64,000 nt of DNA from Atriophallophorus winterbourni (taxonomy: Eukaryota > Platyhelminthes > Trematoda > Plagiorchiida > Microphallidae), in NCBI GenBank assembly GCA_013407085.1, contig JACCGJ010003123.1, forward strand, positions 1-64,000. Reading direction: 5' to 3'. The number at the start of each line of letters is the position of its first letter. The stretch's first letter is position 1. The position numbers and the translations under genes are program-made. Of this stretch, positions 34,140-44,975 are shown in pieces. Below the pieces are notes generated by a model. The model was not told where the DNA came from, did not search any database, and saw only the letters and a program-made list of their open reading frames with translations.

Positions 34140-34620
34140 ATTAAACAATGATAAAATGTTTTCTAAAGCGCTCCGTAGAACACGTTTATTCTACTCAGAA
34201 CTCAGAACTCAGAAAGTTTTATGGTAGAAAAAGTAGTAAGCTTAACTGTAACCATAGGATGACGAGGTATATGGAGTTGAAATATAAAATCGCACAAGAA
34301 TCAATAGGGATAGTCACATACCGCATGGTTCGTCATATACTCATCGAGTTTAGAAGCGAAAACCTCAGCAGATTCTGACCATGTGATTTCTTCAGGCAAA
34401 ATTTTACAGGTGAACCAAATTCTTACCGAGAAAACATTTCGACGAATATCCAATCGAGAATGTGGAATGTTGAATGTTTTCGTGTTCGAGTAAGGTCATG
34501 GGGCTTTAGCAAGTGTTTAAGGGGATGGTTTTCAATTTTTAAGATTTTGAATGCCAACAGGAGGTCACTCCGTATCCGTCGTTTGGTATGTTGAATTGGT
34601 TGTATAAAACACAAAATAGT
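34140..34620 (-). mobile_element. Family B 3' end
   Basis: Minus frame FKILKIENHPLKHLLKPHDL, then TRTRKHSTFHILDW, and a 3' UTR collinear with 48,960-49,330 and, reversed, with 17,360-17,790 and 23,560-23,930. 5'-truncated. Confidence 0.75.
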
Positions 34621-34734
34621 CTTATTCCAAAATATCTAATTTATGGAGATTTGAAATCAGAAAGTGCAGACAACGCTTGCGCTACCAACACGTTTTGAAA
34701 AGAGTTGTGAAAGATGTTGACATCGGCCATGCGT

Positions 34735-34860
34735 GTTATGAAGACCTTGCTCTTGACCGCTAACTTTTGAGGCACTGTGCGCAGCGCCATCTTCAACTGA
34801 GAAACAGCCGATATCGTTCTCGGCTGTTGAACGTAGATCACGAAGTCAGCGCGCGAATTC
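34735..34860 (+). mobile_element. Family E fragment, the only plus-strand copy seen
   Basis: Plus frame YEDLALDR-stop-LLRHCAQRHLQLRNSRYR parallels WEELALDRSLWRHCVKRRLQ of the minus-strand copies at 12.9 and 55.8 kb. No tail present. Confidence 0.6.
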
Positions 34861-36062
34861 CGCTGAACAACAAAGTCAACATGCTTTTTTACAGTTCCAT
34901 GTATCCGTTGATGAATTATTTATTTTGTGGCTCAACTTTAATAAATAATATCTTCTACAATAAAGCCTTAGATGCATAGGAAATTTTTTTTAAAATAGAT
35001 GAAATATATATGTTTACAATTTTTGGAAATTTTCGCTTACGGTACTCGATTGCGACGTTTTATGTGATACAGCTGGCAACCATAATGACTTGCTTATTTT
35101 ATTATCTGACGACTTGTTCGCAGCTTGACATTGAATCACACCTCCAGATGGTGACCGCATGAAGTTATTACGTGATGAATAGCTAAACTCTGAGATTTAT
35201 CATGCGCTTCTGATCACGTGATAAACTAAGAAGTTTAAATATGCAATCATTTACAAATTTGTATTCCATTCCTGTTCGTCATGTGAATACTGTTGTAAAC
35301 AATCGTGAGATATCACAAAATTTCGAAGCGTTCGTTTGTAGGAGGCTCTACGGAATTTAGTTATATGAAGCATTTCAGGATACGGAGCAAATTTCAATGT
35401 TGAGCAACCAAGGTGCAAATATCTAATCCAGTACATAAACGTGGAGGTCATTCGTTATTTAACTCCCAGTTCGATTAAACCTGACTCAATATTGCCATCA
35501 GTCTGTATATTATACTTTTTATACAGATAGTTTCACAAAATCCAAAATATGAGTAAATTTAAGATTACAAATGTTAGTGGCCAAAACACAAACTCGCTTT
35601 TAACCTCAATATCATTTGGACTACATTTTATGCTGCTGTTTCTTTATAATCAGCGCCTTAGTCACAAATTTCAAATACTATTAATGAGTCCGCTTGTGAA
35701 ACATTCTGCTATGAGATAAATACTGACAACCCCTTGAAATAGTTTGTTTGAGTTATCGTGGAAAGATAAGGTTTTGTAATCCCTTCGAATATTTTCACCC
35801 AGTGAGGACATCGTTGACCAGTACCTCAACGTAGTTGAACGTCTGTTCAACAAAATATTTCCAAATAAATTTACCGAATGACAACCCCTTAAATATAACC
35901 GGATGCTGAAAACTGTGCAATTCTATGAACAACTTGGAATGATTGAGTTTTTATAACACTGAAATGCCCCCTGCAATGTTATTAGCCATGACACAAGTTG
36001 TGTTCTGAGTACTTAAACTCATGCTGCATTTTTATTCGTTTGGTTATAATTAATTGTAACTC
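34861..36062. other. Presumed G1 intron; one isolated 66-codon ORF
   Basis: The minus ORF 35,251-35,451 (MTSTFMYWIRYLHLGCSTLK at its start) looks coding by composition, but a stop lies directly upstream and no acceptor gives a phase that joins G1. Nothing else supported. Confidence 0.3.
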
Positions 36063-36420
36063 GGTTGTTGTTGTTGTTGGCCTACTTCGGTCGATGTCGA
36101 CCATGGATGTACATCACAATCAAATGAATTTTCATGTTTTACAGCTTTTTGAGTGACTAAACAGTCCGATTCGGGAGGAAAAATCTCTCTCGCAACGCTG
36201 GCAACGATAGTCAGAACTCGATTGTATTGCATCAGTTGCACGCAATCGGCGTGATCTGCTTTTAGCAGCCAAGAGCTGTATGTGCTCCTCCCCAGCTTGT
36301 AGACGACGCTTTACACAATGCCTCTAATGTGAGCTGTCAAGAACAAGTTCTTCCCAACTCGCCGAGTCAATTCCAAGAGCTTTCATGTCTCTTTTGCGCA
36401 AGTGCGGTCTGTTATTTGGT
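36063..36420 (-). mobile_element. Family E fragment with CAA tail
   Basis: The tail GTTGTTGTTGTTGG (plus-strand view) at 36,064 is followed by the E 3' sequence up to the AAGTGCGGTCTG landmark near 36,410. Frames encode NSFDCDVHPWSTSTEVG and the region of the arginine-rich linker, with many lesions. Confidence 0.8.
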
Positions 36421-36529
36421 ATTGTAAATTATAACACGTAGAGAATAATTTTCTTCAATCTACGCATAGTTCAAGGTAGCTGATGCGTATTAGTTGTCAT
36501 TACTAGTAAGAGGAACATTACTAGTGGAT

Positions 36530-36925
36530 GAAACAATGTAGGAATCAAGGATTTACGGTCAAAAAGTTAATACTTTACAACACCACAGGATTACGGTATG
36601 AATAAAAATGTGAAACATTTAGAGTATATAACGCGAAGAGCATAATAAATGTATGGCTCAATAATGATGTTCATTTGCTTATATAAGTTGCTTTAATTAT
36701 CGCCAGGCACGGAGAGTCAACCACATGTTGAGGTAGGGAGTTCCAAAGGAATATGGCCAAAGATTCCGCCTGTAGTCAATACGGGAGCTTCAGATGTAAA
36801 GGAATAATGTATGTTTACGTGTGAATTTCTCGTCACACACTTCAAACAACTGTTTTAGTAGATGTCCTCCGGTAGATGCGATTCTATAGATCAGAAGAAA
36901 ATCGCGTCATATCCTCCTTTAGTAA
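36530..36925 (-). mobile_element. Family D CR1-like 3' end
   Basis: 3' end (minus): ACCGTAATCCTGTGGTGTTG, TAAAGTATTAACTTTTTGAC, AAATCCTTG. Upstream, the C-terminal coding end AIFLWNSLPQHVVDSPC lies near 36,750. Same 3' end as 51,516-51,595 and 53,340-54,050. Confidence 0.75.
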
Positions 36926-38005
36926 GCGTTGTGACGATAAAAAACAAAGGTTAGCCATTGAAGCATGCAATTGTTCTCACGATATTTGTGCTTGAAAATA
37001 AATTCCATGAAATCGTCTATTTTCACTTCGAAACATTGTGTGGGGATATTTTAACATTAATTTTTGAAAATAATTCTAGATATCGATACGACAAATTTGG
37101 TTATTGCTTCTTTTATATCTTAGTGATTTCTAATTTTTTACTATTCAAAAGTTTTCCAGGTTAAAGCACCTCACTGAACGTTTATTACTGTCAAGTCCGG
37201 CAGTATTCCTCAGTCTAGCAGGATACGGTCCAATAATACGGTCAACACAAGACAATATGGGCTTGTCTTGATGCAGTTTGATGTTCATCCGGCTGAGCAT
37301 CGCTGACCATTTATCTAGGATTGCTATCCTTAGCCTATTCAATTGCTGATGATCGGTCGATCAGTTTAAACCTCGTAAATGGTTTCAGCCCTCCTAGGTC
37401 TCAAAATCTGCGCAACATTCTCTTTGAAATAATTAAAGTTGATGATGTCGTGTAACTTGATGCCAAAAGGTCTTACATAAGCAATGCAAGCTCGGCGAAC
37501 ATCATCGTTTATATTAACATGCTTTCGATAAGATATTAATTGGGGCCAACTTCAAAACGTTAACATGAAGTAGATGCAATGTCAGCATACAGTTTAACGT
37601 GGCGGTCATTGCACTCCATGTTATGAAATTACATAAAATCATGAAATCGTGCTCCCACAATTTCTGCGTATAACAATCAGCTTTGCAGCAAGATGTGATA
37701 CCGTAAAGCATAGATACAACGATGATAATGGCCTGATGGATCTTTCTTTCATTCTGTTGCTCAGTACCTAAGTTTCATTTGTGTCCTGAAATGTTGCGGT
37801 CAATAATTGTACGGAGAGCTTTGTGCGCAATTGCTCGATGAAATTTCATCACGTCGTGTAAAGCTGTTTTCTATACTATATACTTTATACTTAATTGTGA
37901 TCGGTCGAACGGTGGACAGTAACACCCGCGTGGTATTTCACTGGTGATGGTCGGGGTTTATAGGCCCACCCGAAGTTGAAGATATACACTGCTGATCAGC
38001 TGAAT
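36926..38005. other. Presumed G1 intron
   Basis: Minus ORFs at 37,145-37,342 and 37,514-37,711 have coding-like composition but no usable splice sites in phase with G1. No element recognised. Confidence 0.3.
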
Positions 38006-38105
38006 CAAGAGCGAAACTCGAGTCTGGTGCTTTCATTGACTGTGGTGATTAAATTGAAGAGTTTAACACAAATGAGTAGTAACAAAAATATTATCTGTGT
38101 GTGTT
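38006..38105 (+). repeat. Dispersed repeat, copy 2 of 2
   Basis: Partner of 20,486-20,605 (GCGAAACTCGAGTC and following blocks in the same order). It ends right beside a retrozyme-like repeat here, but not at 20.5 kb. Confidence 0.5.
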
Positions 38106-38109
38106 TTAA

Positions 38110-38440
38110 ATAAGAGCTAAATACAAAAATCGTCATTCGCATGCACTTCCATTACACACACACACACCACGACCGGTTGTGTGCTGTTTGCGCTCATCGT
38201 GTAGAGACAGTACGATCACGATATACTTGCATTGAAACCGTGTAAGAATGGTAAATTAATTGCGCTTGTATACGGCTGTTGGACAAGGTTGGTGCGACCA
38301 ACGTGTTCGATCGCATGTGTCCCAACACACGTGGATAGTGATTGAGAGAACAATTTTATTTACATATTGTTCGATCACACACACAATACGACCGATTTCG
38401 TGTTGTTTTCACATGTCAGGTAGAGACAACTTAGTTACAT
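38110..38440 (-). mobile_element. Hammerhead retrozyme-like repeat, dimer
   Basis: Two ribozyme blocks: near 38,150-38,210 (core ACGATGA, stem II GCGC-AAACA-GCAC, ACAA instead of GAAA, CCGG, GTC) and near 38,370-38,432 (CTGACAT, GAAA, TCGG, GTC). The body segment GCGCTTGTATACGGCTGTTGG lies between them at 38,261. Both ribozymes carry core mutations, but the cleavage triplet is retained in both. The first copy has an expanded CA run in the stem I loop. Confidence 0.75.
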
Positions 38441-38639
38441 TGATTTTATGGTCGTCAAAAATCTCAAAGTTCTCCATGTTTTAATTTGCTGGTTGCTAAA
38501 AAGCTCCCTAGATTGGTTAGTATACACGATGTTTTTCAATTATCGTTTGGTCTCATAACATAATTAGGAGTAAAGTGATGAATATCAGCAAAAAATCAGA
38601 TAGACTATGTTTTATAGCACGTGAAACGTCCTTGCTCAC

Positions 38640-38929
38640 TATTTTCAACGCATATTAAACCCGTTGGTGTAAACAAATTGACCAGCATTCGATGTATCCG
38701 TTTGTTAACTATCACTTGGAGATCATCAGTCGTGTATAGATAAACACTGTTGCGTGTGTCTCTTGACATTTCAGTCACAACTGCCATACGCATATGCCAA
38801 ACATTTTTAAAATTCAACCGACTGGAAGAACCCCATTTCTTCTGAATGCAAGTACTTGGGTTGGTGAAACCTGGTTTAATACATTCGATTAAATCAATGG
38901 CAAAATATTTTCCTCTCGAGTTTGTTACA
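38640..38929 (-). CDS. Internal exon of gene G1 (candidate)
   Basis: Minus strand, 290 nt: acceptor gaatggtacag, one base, 96 codons, one base, donor GTGAGC. Peptide VTNSRGKYFAIDLIECIKPG, later NSVYLYTTDDLQVIVNKRIH and LFTPTGLICVEN. The entry phase completes the Leu codon split at the end of 48,377-48,599, and the exit phase fits 33,659-33,882. No membrane segment and no family motif I can name. The acceptor lacks a strong pyrimidine tract. Confidence 0.5.
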
Positions 38930-40374
38930 CTGTACCATTCATACAACTAACTTAATGTCTAACGTTTCGCTACTTCATGAAATGTATCAAAAGCGATCTG
39001 AATATATATATATTCTCGTTTGTTTTCTCATTCCGACTTGATCGCAGCAGTAGTTTGCACAATCGTCCATCAAATCTTATATTGGCCACTAACTGCTGTA
39101 AAATTATCCGGTCATTGATATTTTTAGTGTTCCGTGTCCCAGAAAACATGCAGTCCGATTATGCCTGATTTGAGATTCACTTCCTTGCTAACTCACGTGT
39201 CATTGGGTTACTACCCCTTACGTGACCTCTCTTTATCAAAGCACATTGCCTCAAGTAACTTTATCATGGGGTGTTACCATTGCGTAGTGGAGAGCGGACT
39301 TAATTACTCAATATGTTTTTTTTAATATTAATTTTTGTTACTTTCTGTTTAAAACACCGATTTATTGAATGCTATTCTAATTTCTGCTGTCTCTTGACCA
39401 GTGATTATACATGATCTTGTTATCACAAAAGTGGACCTGATCCACAATTCAGGGCAAGGTCTTCATTACCACAAGCCTCGCTGGATTTACAGTGAACCCA
39501 TGCAACGATTAACAGCCGACCCTAGAGCAATGGTGCTCTTGAGCAGTAGCCTTGTTTGGATTAAAAATAATAAAAAAATAATTGGACAAAATTGATATGT
39601 TGTTTCGCGATTTACACGCAATCGATTTTCTGTCGTTGAGGCAAAACATTTCGAAATCCGGTAGATATGAGCACCAGTTATTTTGTAACATGTTAAGAGA
39701 TTCGCTCAACCACGGTGTGCACATATTGTGTGCACACTTGCGCGGGGATACATGCATACATGCCTGCATACGTAATTTCGCGTTCAACGTCGTAAGGTGG
39801 TCGCTTCGACGTCTGTGTATTATTACATTTTACTTCATTTTAGTGTGTCTATGTGAAATCGATCGAATAATTAACTATAAACCAATCGGTGCTGGATCGA
39901 AAATCAGGTCCAAGTCGCGAAATCAAAATGTTTCGTGGAAAGAAAATCGATTGAAATTCGGTTCGATAAAACGTGTTTTCTTTTGTGGTTTGAGTGCCGA
40001 AACCGTTACGAATGCTGTGAGCGCATTTTATACCTAGAGTTATTAGCCAGTTCGACAGAGTTAGTATGGACTATGGTTTCACGCATATAACTTAAATCGT
40101 TGATTGTGCTTAATGTAAAGTCATTCCCACTGTACGATTAATGAATCTATTGAAACACAAAACATTGTTCTAATGGAAGCATTTTATTCGTCATTAAAGT
40201 AGGCCATTGATTCAAAATTTATCTGAACTTATTTAGTAGTGAATCATTAACCAAAAGGTTGACGCTGTACCATCTTACTACAACCTGGTGAGGTGTTTTT
40301 TAGAAATGCATAAAAATAATAATTTTTCCTTCACAACTATGGGTGTAATAAAATCTACGGGTGTGTGAGCACCT
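38930..40374. other. Presumed G1 intron with an unexplained long ORF
   Basis: Apart from the 151-codon ORF listed next, no feature supported. Confidence 0.35.
39582..40037 (+). CDS. Hypothetical 151-codon ORF
   Basis: The longest plus-strand ORF in the central region. It is free of stops through an area richer in GC than its flanks, includes CRNQN-type basic stretches after a hydrophobic run (IITFYFILVCLC), and ends AETVTNAVSAFYT. No splice sites, homologue or repeat partner recognised. A chance ORF or an unknown mobile-element fragment is as likely as a gene. Confidence 0.2.
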   Translation: MDKIDMLFRDLHAIDFLSLRQNISKSGRYEHQLFCNMLRDSLNHGVHILCAHLRGDTCIHACIRNFAFNVVRWSLRRLCIITFYFILVCLCEIDRIINYKPIGAGSKIRSKSRNQNVSWKENRLKFGSIKRVFFCGLSAETVTNAVSAFYT

Positions 40375-40560
40375 ATGATTGAACAAGTTGATCATGCCAA
40401 TTTTATCCAATGGTGGTTTACGTCTTCATACCTTTTTTTACCGTTTTTCCACTTCTTCAAGGCCTGATCCTTCTGTCCCTTTCTGATGAATGCAGACGGT
40501 ACAAAGCCGGTCGTCCGGTGTGCGTGATGGAAAACGGGTTTTTCTGTATCGAATTTTAAT
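40375..40560 (+). mobile_element. Hammerhead retrozyme-like repeat, diverged plus-strand copy
   Basis: Plus strand: CTGTCCCTTT, CTGATGA, a decayed stem II (AATGCAGACGGTAC), AAAG, CCGG, TC, GTCC, then GTGTGCGTGATGG. The CTGATGA core, CCGG palindrome and cleavage triplet survive, while stem II and GAAA do not. The body (CCATTGGATAAAATTGG on minus) extends left to about 40,375. Confidence 0.6.
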
Positions 40561-40586
40561 AACAGGGACCTATTTCGGGTTATGGG

Positions 40587-40660
40587 GCCTCGGCAGTTCA
40601 GCGGATGGGACTGTCGACTTTTAATCGGAAAGTCCGGGTCAGAAACTCGTTGCGGTTGCA
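40587..40660 (+). pseudogene. tRNA-Lys(UUU)-like relic
   Basis: D-arm: stem GTTC (40,596-40,599) with GGAC (40,608-40,611) and an eight-base loop. Anticodon arm: GTCGA, loop CTTTTAA (40,618-40,624, anticodon TTT), TCGGA, four of five pairs counting G-T. The T-arm region (CGGGTCAGAAACTCGTT) and acceptor ends do not pair, so this is not a working tRNA. It sits within 30 bp of a retrozyme-like repeat in the same orientation and may be a tRNA-derived SINE head or a tRNA pseudogene. Confidence 0.35.
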
Positions 40661-40827
40661 CATCACGAGAAGTGTGCTTAACCCATTTTCAAAATTGGCG
40701 TCAATAATGGTTGAAAAATAACCTCGACGGCCTTTCACTCTGTCTAGTGGGTGAGATCATCTGATTTCACACAGTCACAGCAGTGTGGTAAGGAATAAAA
40801 ATATTTTAAGCTTACTTACTTTTTCAG

Positions 40828-41065
40828 TGGACACGGCAGGATCACGCTTGTTAAGCAGGCCTTCAAACCGCAGTGAACATTAAAAACAATTGTTGCATCA
40901 AATGGACACGGCGCACCAGGATAAAAGATGTTTTATCAAAAACGTAAATCCCTGTGCAACTTCCTCGGATTTAGCAGAAAACCGTCTAAAAATTAGTGAG
41001 TTAAAGTTCAAACTAATCATTCGTGATAAAACAACCAAGGTTCGAACTGCAAATCTGTCCAAGCG
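40828..41065 (+). CDS. 5' exon with start codon, unknown plus-strand gene
   Basis: A strong acceptor, cttacttactttttcag, precedes 74 nt with stops in all frames (5' UTR). An ATG at 40,902 with an in-frame stop just upstream then opens 54 codons plus two bases, ending at a perfect donor GTAAGT (41,066). Peptide MDTAHQDKRCFIKNVNPCAT, later KISELKFKLIIRDKTTKVRT. Starting at an acceptor without a visible 5' exon fits either a spliced upstream 5' UTR or spliced-leader trans-splicing, which flatworms use. It lies in antisense inside the 9.4-kb G1 intron. The next exon was not found. Confidence 0.5.
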
Positions 41066-41686
41066 GTAAGTTATTTTCAATGGATGTATTTGATGAATTG
41101 ATCCAATTAATACCAATCGATGGCCACAATTTCTTTTCACATTTGTAACCACATTGTATGAGAAAAGGTCCACAACAATTGCAAAGCTATGGTGTTTATG
41201 GAGTTACGAATCTAATTGAAACGGATACGCATATTTCTTTGTTACATTCCAATACACCCTATATAGTAAACCCTTAAAATATCGATTACGATGTTCATTC
41301 ATGGAATGAGTTATTAGATTGGGTATCGAAATAAACACCACTCAAGAAAGAGCTACGCTATTGCAACAATGTCTCCAGCTTTGATAGATGACAAGCAAAA
41401 TGAAATAATAGCATCGCATTTGGTAAGACTTTCTGGTTATCAATCGAGCAAATGAGGCTGTCTACTGGGTGTAGCAGTAAACCTGCTTCTTTCGATACTG
41501 CAAACTTGCCCAAATCGGGAGTTTCTGCGAGTTGGTAAACTGCCGTTTAAATGCAAACCGTATTAACATGCCTCATGCCCATTCCACGAGCAAGCTGAGC
41601 ATGACTACAGGCAATGGAGTTTTCTGACTGATACTATTTTTTGTCGAAACGGCCGTTGTCGTTGATACTTTCAGACTGCCTTCCTG
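41066..41686. other. Intron start and unassigned sequence
   Basis: Follows the GTAAGT donor. A possible short exon at 41,377-41,421 (acceptor tgtctccag, donor gtaaga) fails the phase test for the exon before it. Confidence 0.35.
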
Positions 41687-44600
41687 ATGAGTGCCATGGT
41701 TGATTCTATACGTTTCAACTGGAAATGCTGGAAACACAAAATCCTAAAAAGTGTTATCCTTAGTGATTACAGAAATACTCATATAAATGCAGCCCACTAT
41801 GCATCCAGTACTGTCCTGATTAATGAAGCCCAATCAGCTGAACCAAGAAATGAATCTTCAGCTGGGACACACAATCAGCAATCGAGTGCAAAGCCATCCC
41901 AAATGACTCCCGAGTGTGTACCAGATAAAGCAATTTATTTTAGTCGATTTGCGCCTCTCAACCTGGAAAGACCGTTATGCTACCGAACTTGTCAAAAAAC
42001 AGAGAAGTGACGATTCTTCCGAAGTTGGCGCGACAATGACGGTTGTTTCAGTTTATGCCATTACACGACACCATCCATCTTTACTTACCAAGACTATTCT
42101 TGAATGCCACTATACCAATACCCGATGCCCAATGCTTGATTAACAAATTTGACTAACTTTTAGCTAGGTGTGAGACAAAACGACCTCTGTTAATCGCCAT
42201 TACCGAAACTTGGCTTAACCTGGAAATCCACGATTGTGATTTGGAGATTGCTTGCATGTCACTGATCCGCCGCGACATTGCATCACTTGGAGGAGGTGTG
42301 GCACTCTATTATGATCAGAGACTAAAATGCCAAAAACTCACGGATTCCGAATTGGTGCTTCACGACACGCTATGGTGCTTGTTGACAACGACTACGGGCG
42401 AAGATTGTTTAATCGGCGTAATGTATCGTTCACCATCAGCCCCAGAAGTGTAAATACGACTCTAGTCGACAAGCTACGCTTGATTGCCTCGAGATATCAT
42501 ACCAGAATCTTTATCATAGGAGACTTTAATCTGCCTAACTTGTTGAAGACTAACAAAATTTAACAGACCTCCACTGCTGCCATCTTCCAGCAGTTCTTTG
42601 AAGAAATTCCTTTTTTAATCACGTAGAAAGCAATACAACATACAGAGGGATAAATATGCCATCAATGCTCGATCTGATCTTGGCAACTAAAGAAGAATCC
42701 GTCGAAAACATTGCATAAGATTGTCCGTTAGGTTCGAGCGACCATTTGGTCTTGAATTTTGACTACCTATGTCGAGAAAAGCGAACAAATAATACAATAA
42801 AAATCATCAAAAGGTATGCCTATCTAAATAATCAAATGCCCTAAGTTTCGTTAACAATTGGCAAATTAAATGTATTGGAGTAAAAGGGCAGTGGTCCAGG
42901 ATTTTGAACTAGCTTAACCGGGAAATCAACTCTAACTCAGCATTCGTACCAAAACAGTGTGGAAATGCATTCGAATTTAAAATCCGCAGTCGCACTCGGA
43001 AATTGATTAAAATGCGAAATATGGCTTGGAGAAACCATCGCAGGTTAACCAACTAAACCACACGGGAAACCTTTCGAGACCGGTTTTAATCTTATTACTG
43101 AAGACAAAATACACTATCAAGCTGATATAATGTCGAAAATGGAGCGAAATCAAAAAGTTCCTTTACCAGATTGTGAACAACCAGTGTTCAGTGAAAACCG
43201 AAGTTGCGGCTTTACCGACGCACTCTGGAATGGCCACAAATGCAGCTGAAACCGCGGATGTTCTAGTAAATTATTATGCTACAGTATTTTGACCGAAGGA
43301 AAGCATGGATATACAACTGGATACAGAAATAACGCTTCCTGTACCATTGGAAACACTAACCGTTAATCTCAAAAAATCCCCTGGTTATGGTAAAATTGCC
43401 CCCAATATACTTAAGCATTGTGCATAATTTCTATGCGGACCTTTGACTCAGTAAGTTTGCGAATCCCAAATTTTGTCCCAAATTGTCATACCGACGGAAT
43501 GGAAATCCGGTATAATCTATCCGAATTTTAAAAGCTGGCGCGTTCATAGCCCGCAAATTACAGGCGTGTTACCTTGTTGTCAGCCGTATCCAAGGTGCTC
43601 GAAAGATCCTGGCGAACAAACTGAAGAGGATAAGCTATTTTCGGGAGCGCAACACGGTTTTAGAAATGGATACTTCTGCCTTTCTAACCTTCTCCTTACC
43701 CCTGACGATTGGACTCGAGCAGTGGATGTCGGGATACCATCCATGTATGTTACCTCGATATGTCGAAAGCATTTGACCGTGTAAACCACAGTATTCTCTT
43801 GCAGAAGCTGGAACGTTGTGGTATCACTGACAGTCTGTTAGCATTGTTAGAAAATTACCTGACTGATCGGCTTGTTCAAGTCTCTGTGGACGGTGCTTTA
43901 TCGAAGTCGGTAGCCGTGGCAAGTGGAGTACCCCAGGGACCCGTTCTCTGACCAATCCTCTTCATACTTTATGCCAATGACATACCGGCTCTCATCAAAT
44001 AAAAGATCATACGTTCGCGGACGATATAAAAGTGCAGTCGAAGATAAATAAGCCGGAAAACTGTGAACTGCTCCAGAGGGATCTGGACAATCTCCACGTT
44101 TGGTGCCTAAAAATCGCCTATTATTCAATTTCCAAATGTGTCACATGTTAAACCTTGGAAAATATGTGAAGTTCCAGTATTTTCTTGGTACACACATCCT
44201 CTTGTGGACCATGGAATAAGGACTTAGGTGTGTTGTTAATCAACACCCTAGATATCTCGAGCCACTGCAACTCCATCTATCGCCAATCATTACAGAAACT
44301 GTCACTCCTAAAGACAATTTTCGGTAGGTTCTCAAAACAGACAATTTCCTGCATTATAAATACGTACATCAGACGACGATGGAATATGCAGTTCAAAAGA
44401 TGTTGCGATTTTGCAAAGAATATACCATCGAGCTAACAACCTTGTCGAAGGACTCAGCTGGAAACCATAAAATGAGCGAATCAAAACCTTGAATTTATTC
44501 AATTATCCACGTCGTCGTCTCCGAGAGGATTTGATTTTGGTTTACAATATTTTGAATAACGCAAATCACTCTCTGCAATGCTTATTTCATCTACGGGGCT

Positions 44601-44975
44601 CGCATAATACAAGAGCTCACACATTTATTCTAACTGTCCCTCAATTGACATATTTTTGCCGTACGAGTTTGTTTAACTTGTAACAATCTACCCGATAATG
44701 CTATAAACTCAATAAATCAGCACATTTTCAGAAGTCTTGATGCCTTTTTGACCATAAACCCGTGCATCGAAGAAAACTATACATCCTAACACCGTGCATC
44801 TACATTTGTCATCCCACCAATCGAAAACAATTTCTGCCCTTTGGAATTTTACCTGATTCACGAACTGCTCGGTAAGCAACCAAATCCCGTTTTTGCTCAT
44901 TATATTATTCGTAGTTCCCATATTAATCTGTGGTTTTTTGTAAAGCTATATGCTTTTGAGAATTAAATTGAATAT
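41687..44975 (+). mobile_element. CR1-like family A element, most complete A copy
   Basis: ORF2 order on plus: endonuclease ITETWLNLEIHD near 42,210, DIASLGGGVALYYDQR, CLIGVMYRSPS near 42,410, IIGDFNLPN near 42,515, MLDLILATKEES near 42,668; then RT: KSPGYGKIAPNILKH near 43,375, HVCYLDMSKAFDRVNHSILL near 43,745, VASGVPQGPVL near 43,925, intact catalytic TFADDIKVQ near 44,005, KDLGVLL near 44,220, C-terminal PRRRLREDLILVYNIL near 44,510. The 3' UTR ends in TTTTGAGAATTAAATTGAAT. About ten stops and frameshifts. Assignment of the first ~480 bp (possible ORF1 end) is uncertain. Confidence 0.8.

Noticed and set aside
35251..35451. Extra exon of gene G1
   Set aside because: Coding-like composition, but no acceptor gives the phase required between 38,640 and 33,882.
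41377..41421. Short exon after the 40.8-kb 5' exon
   Set aside because: Splice-like borders are present, but the frame required by the preceding exon hits a stop.
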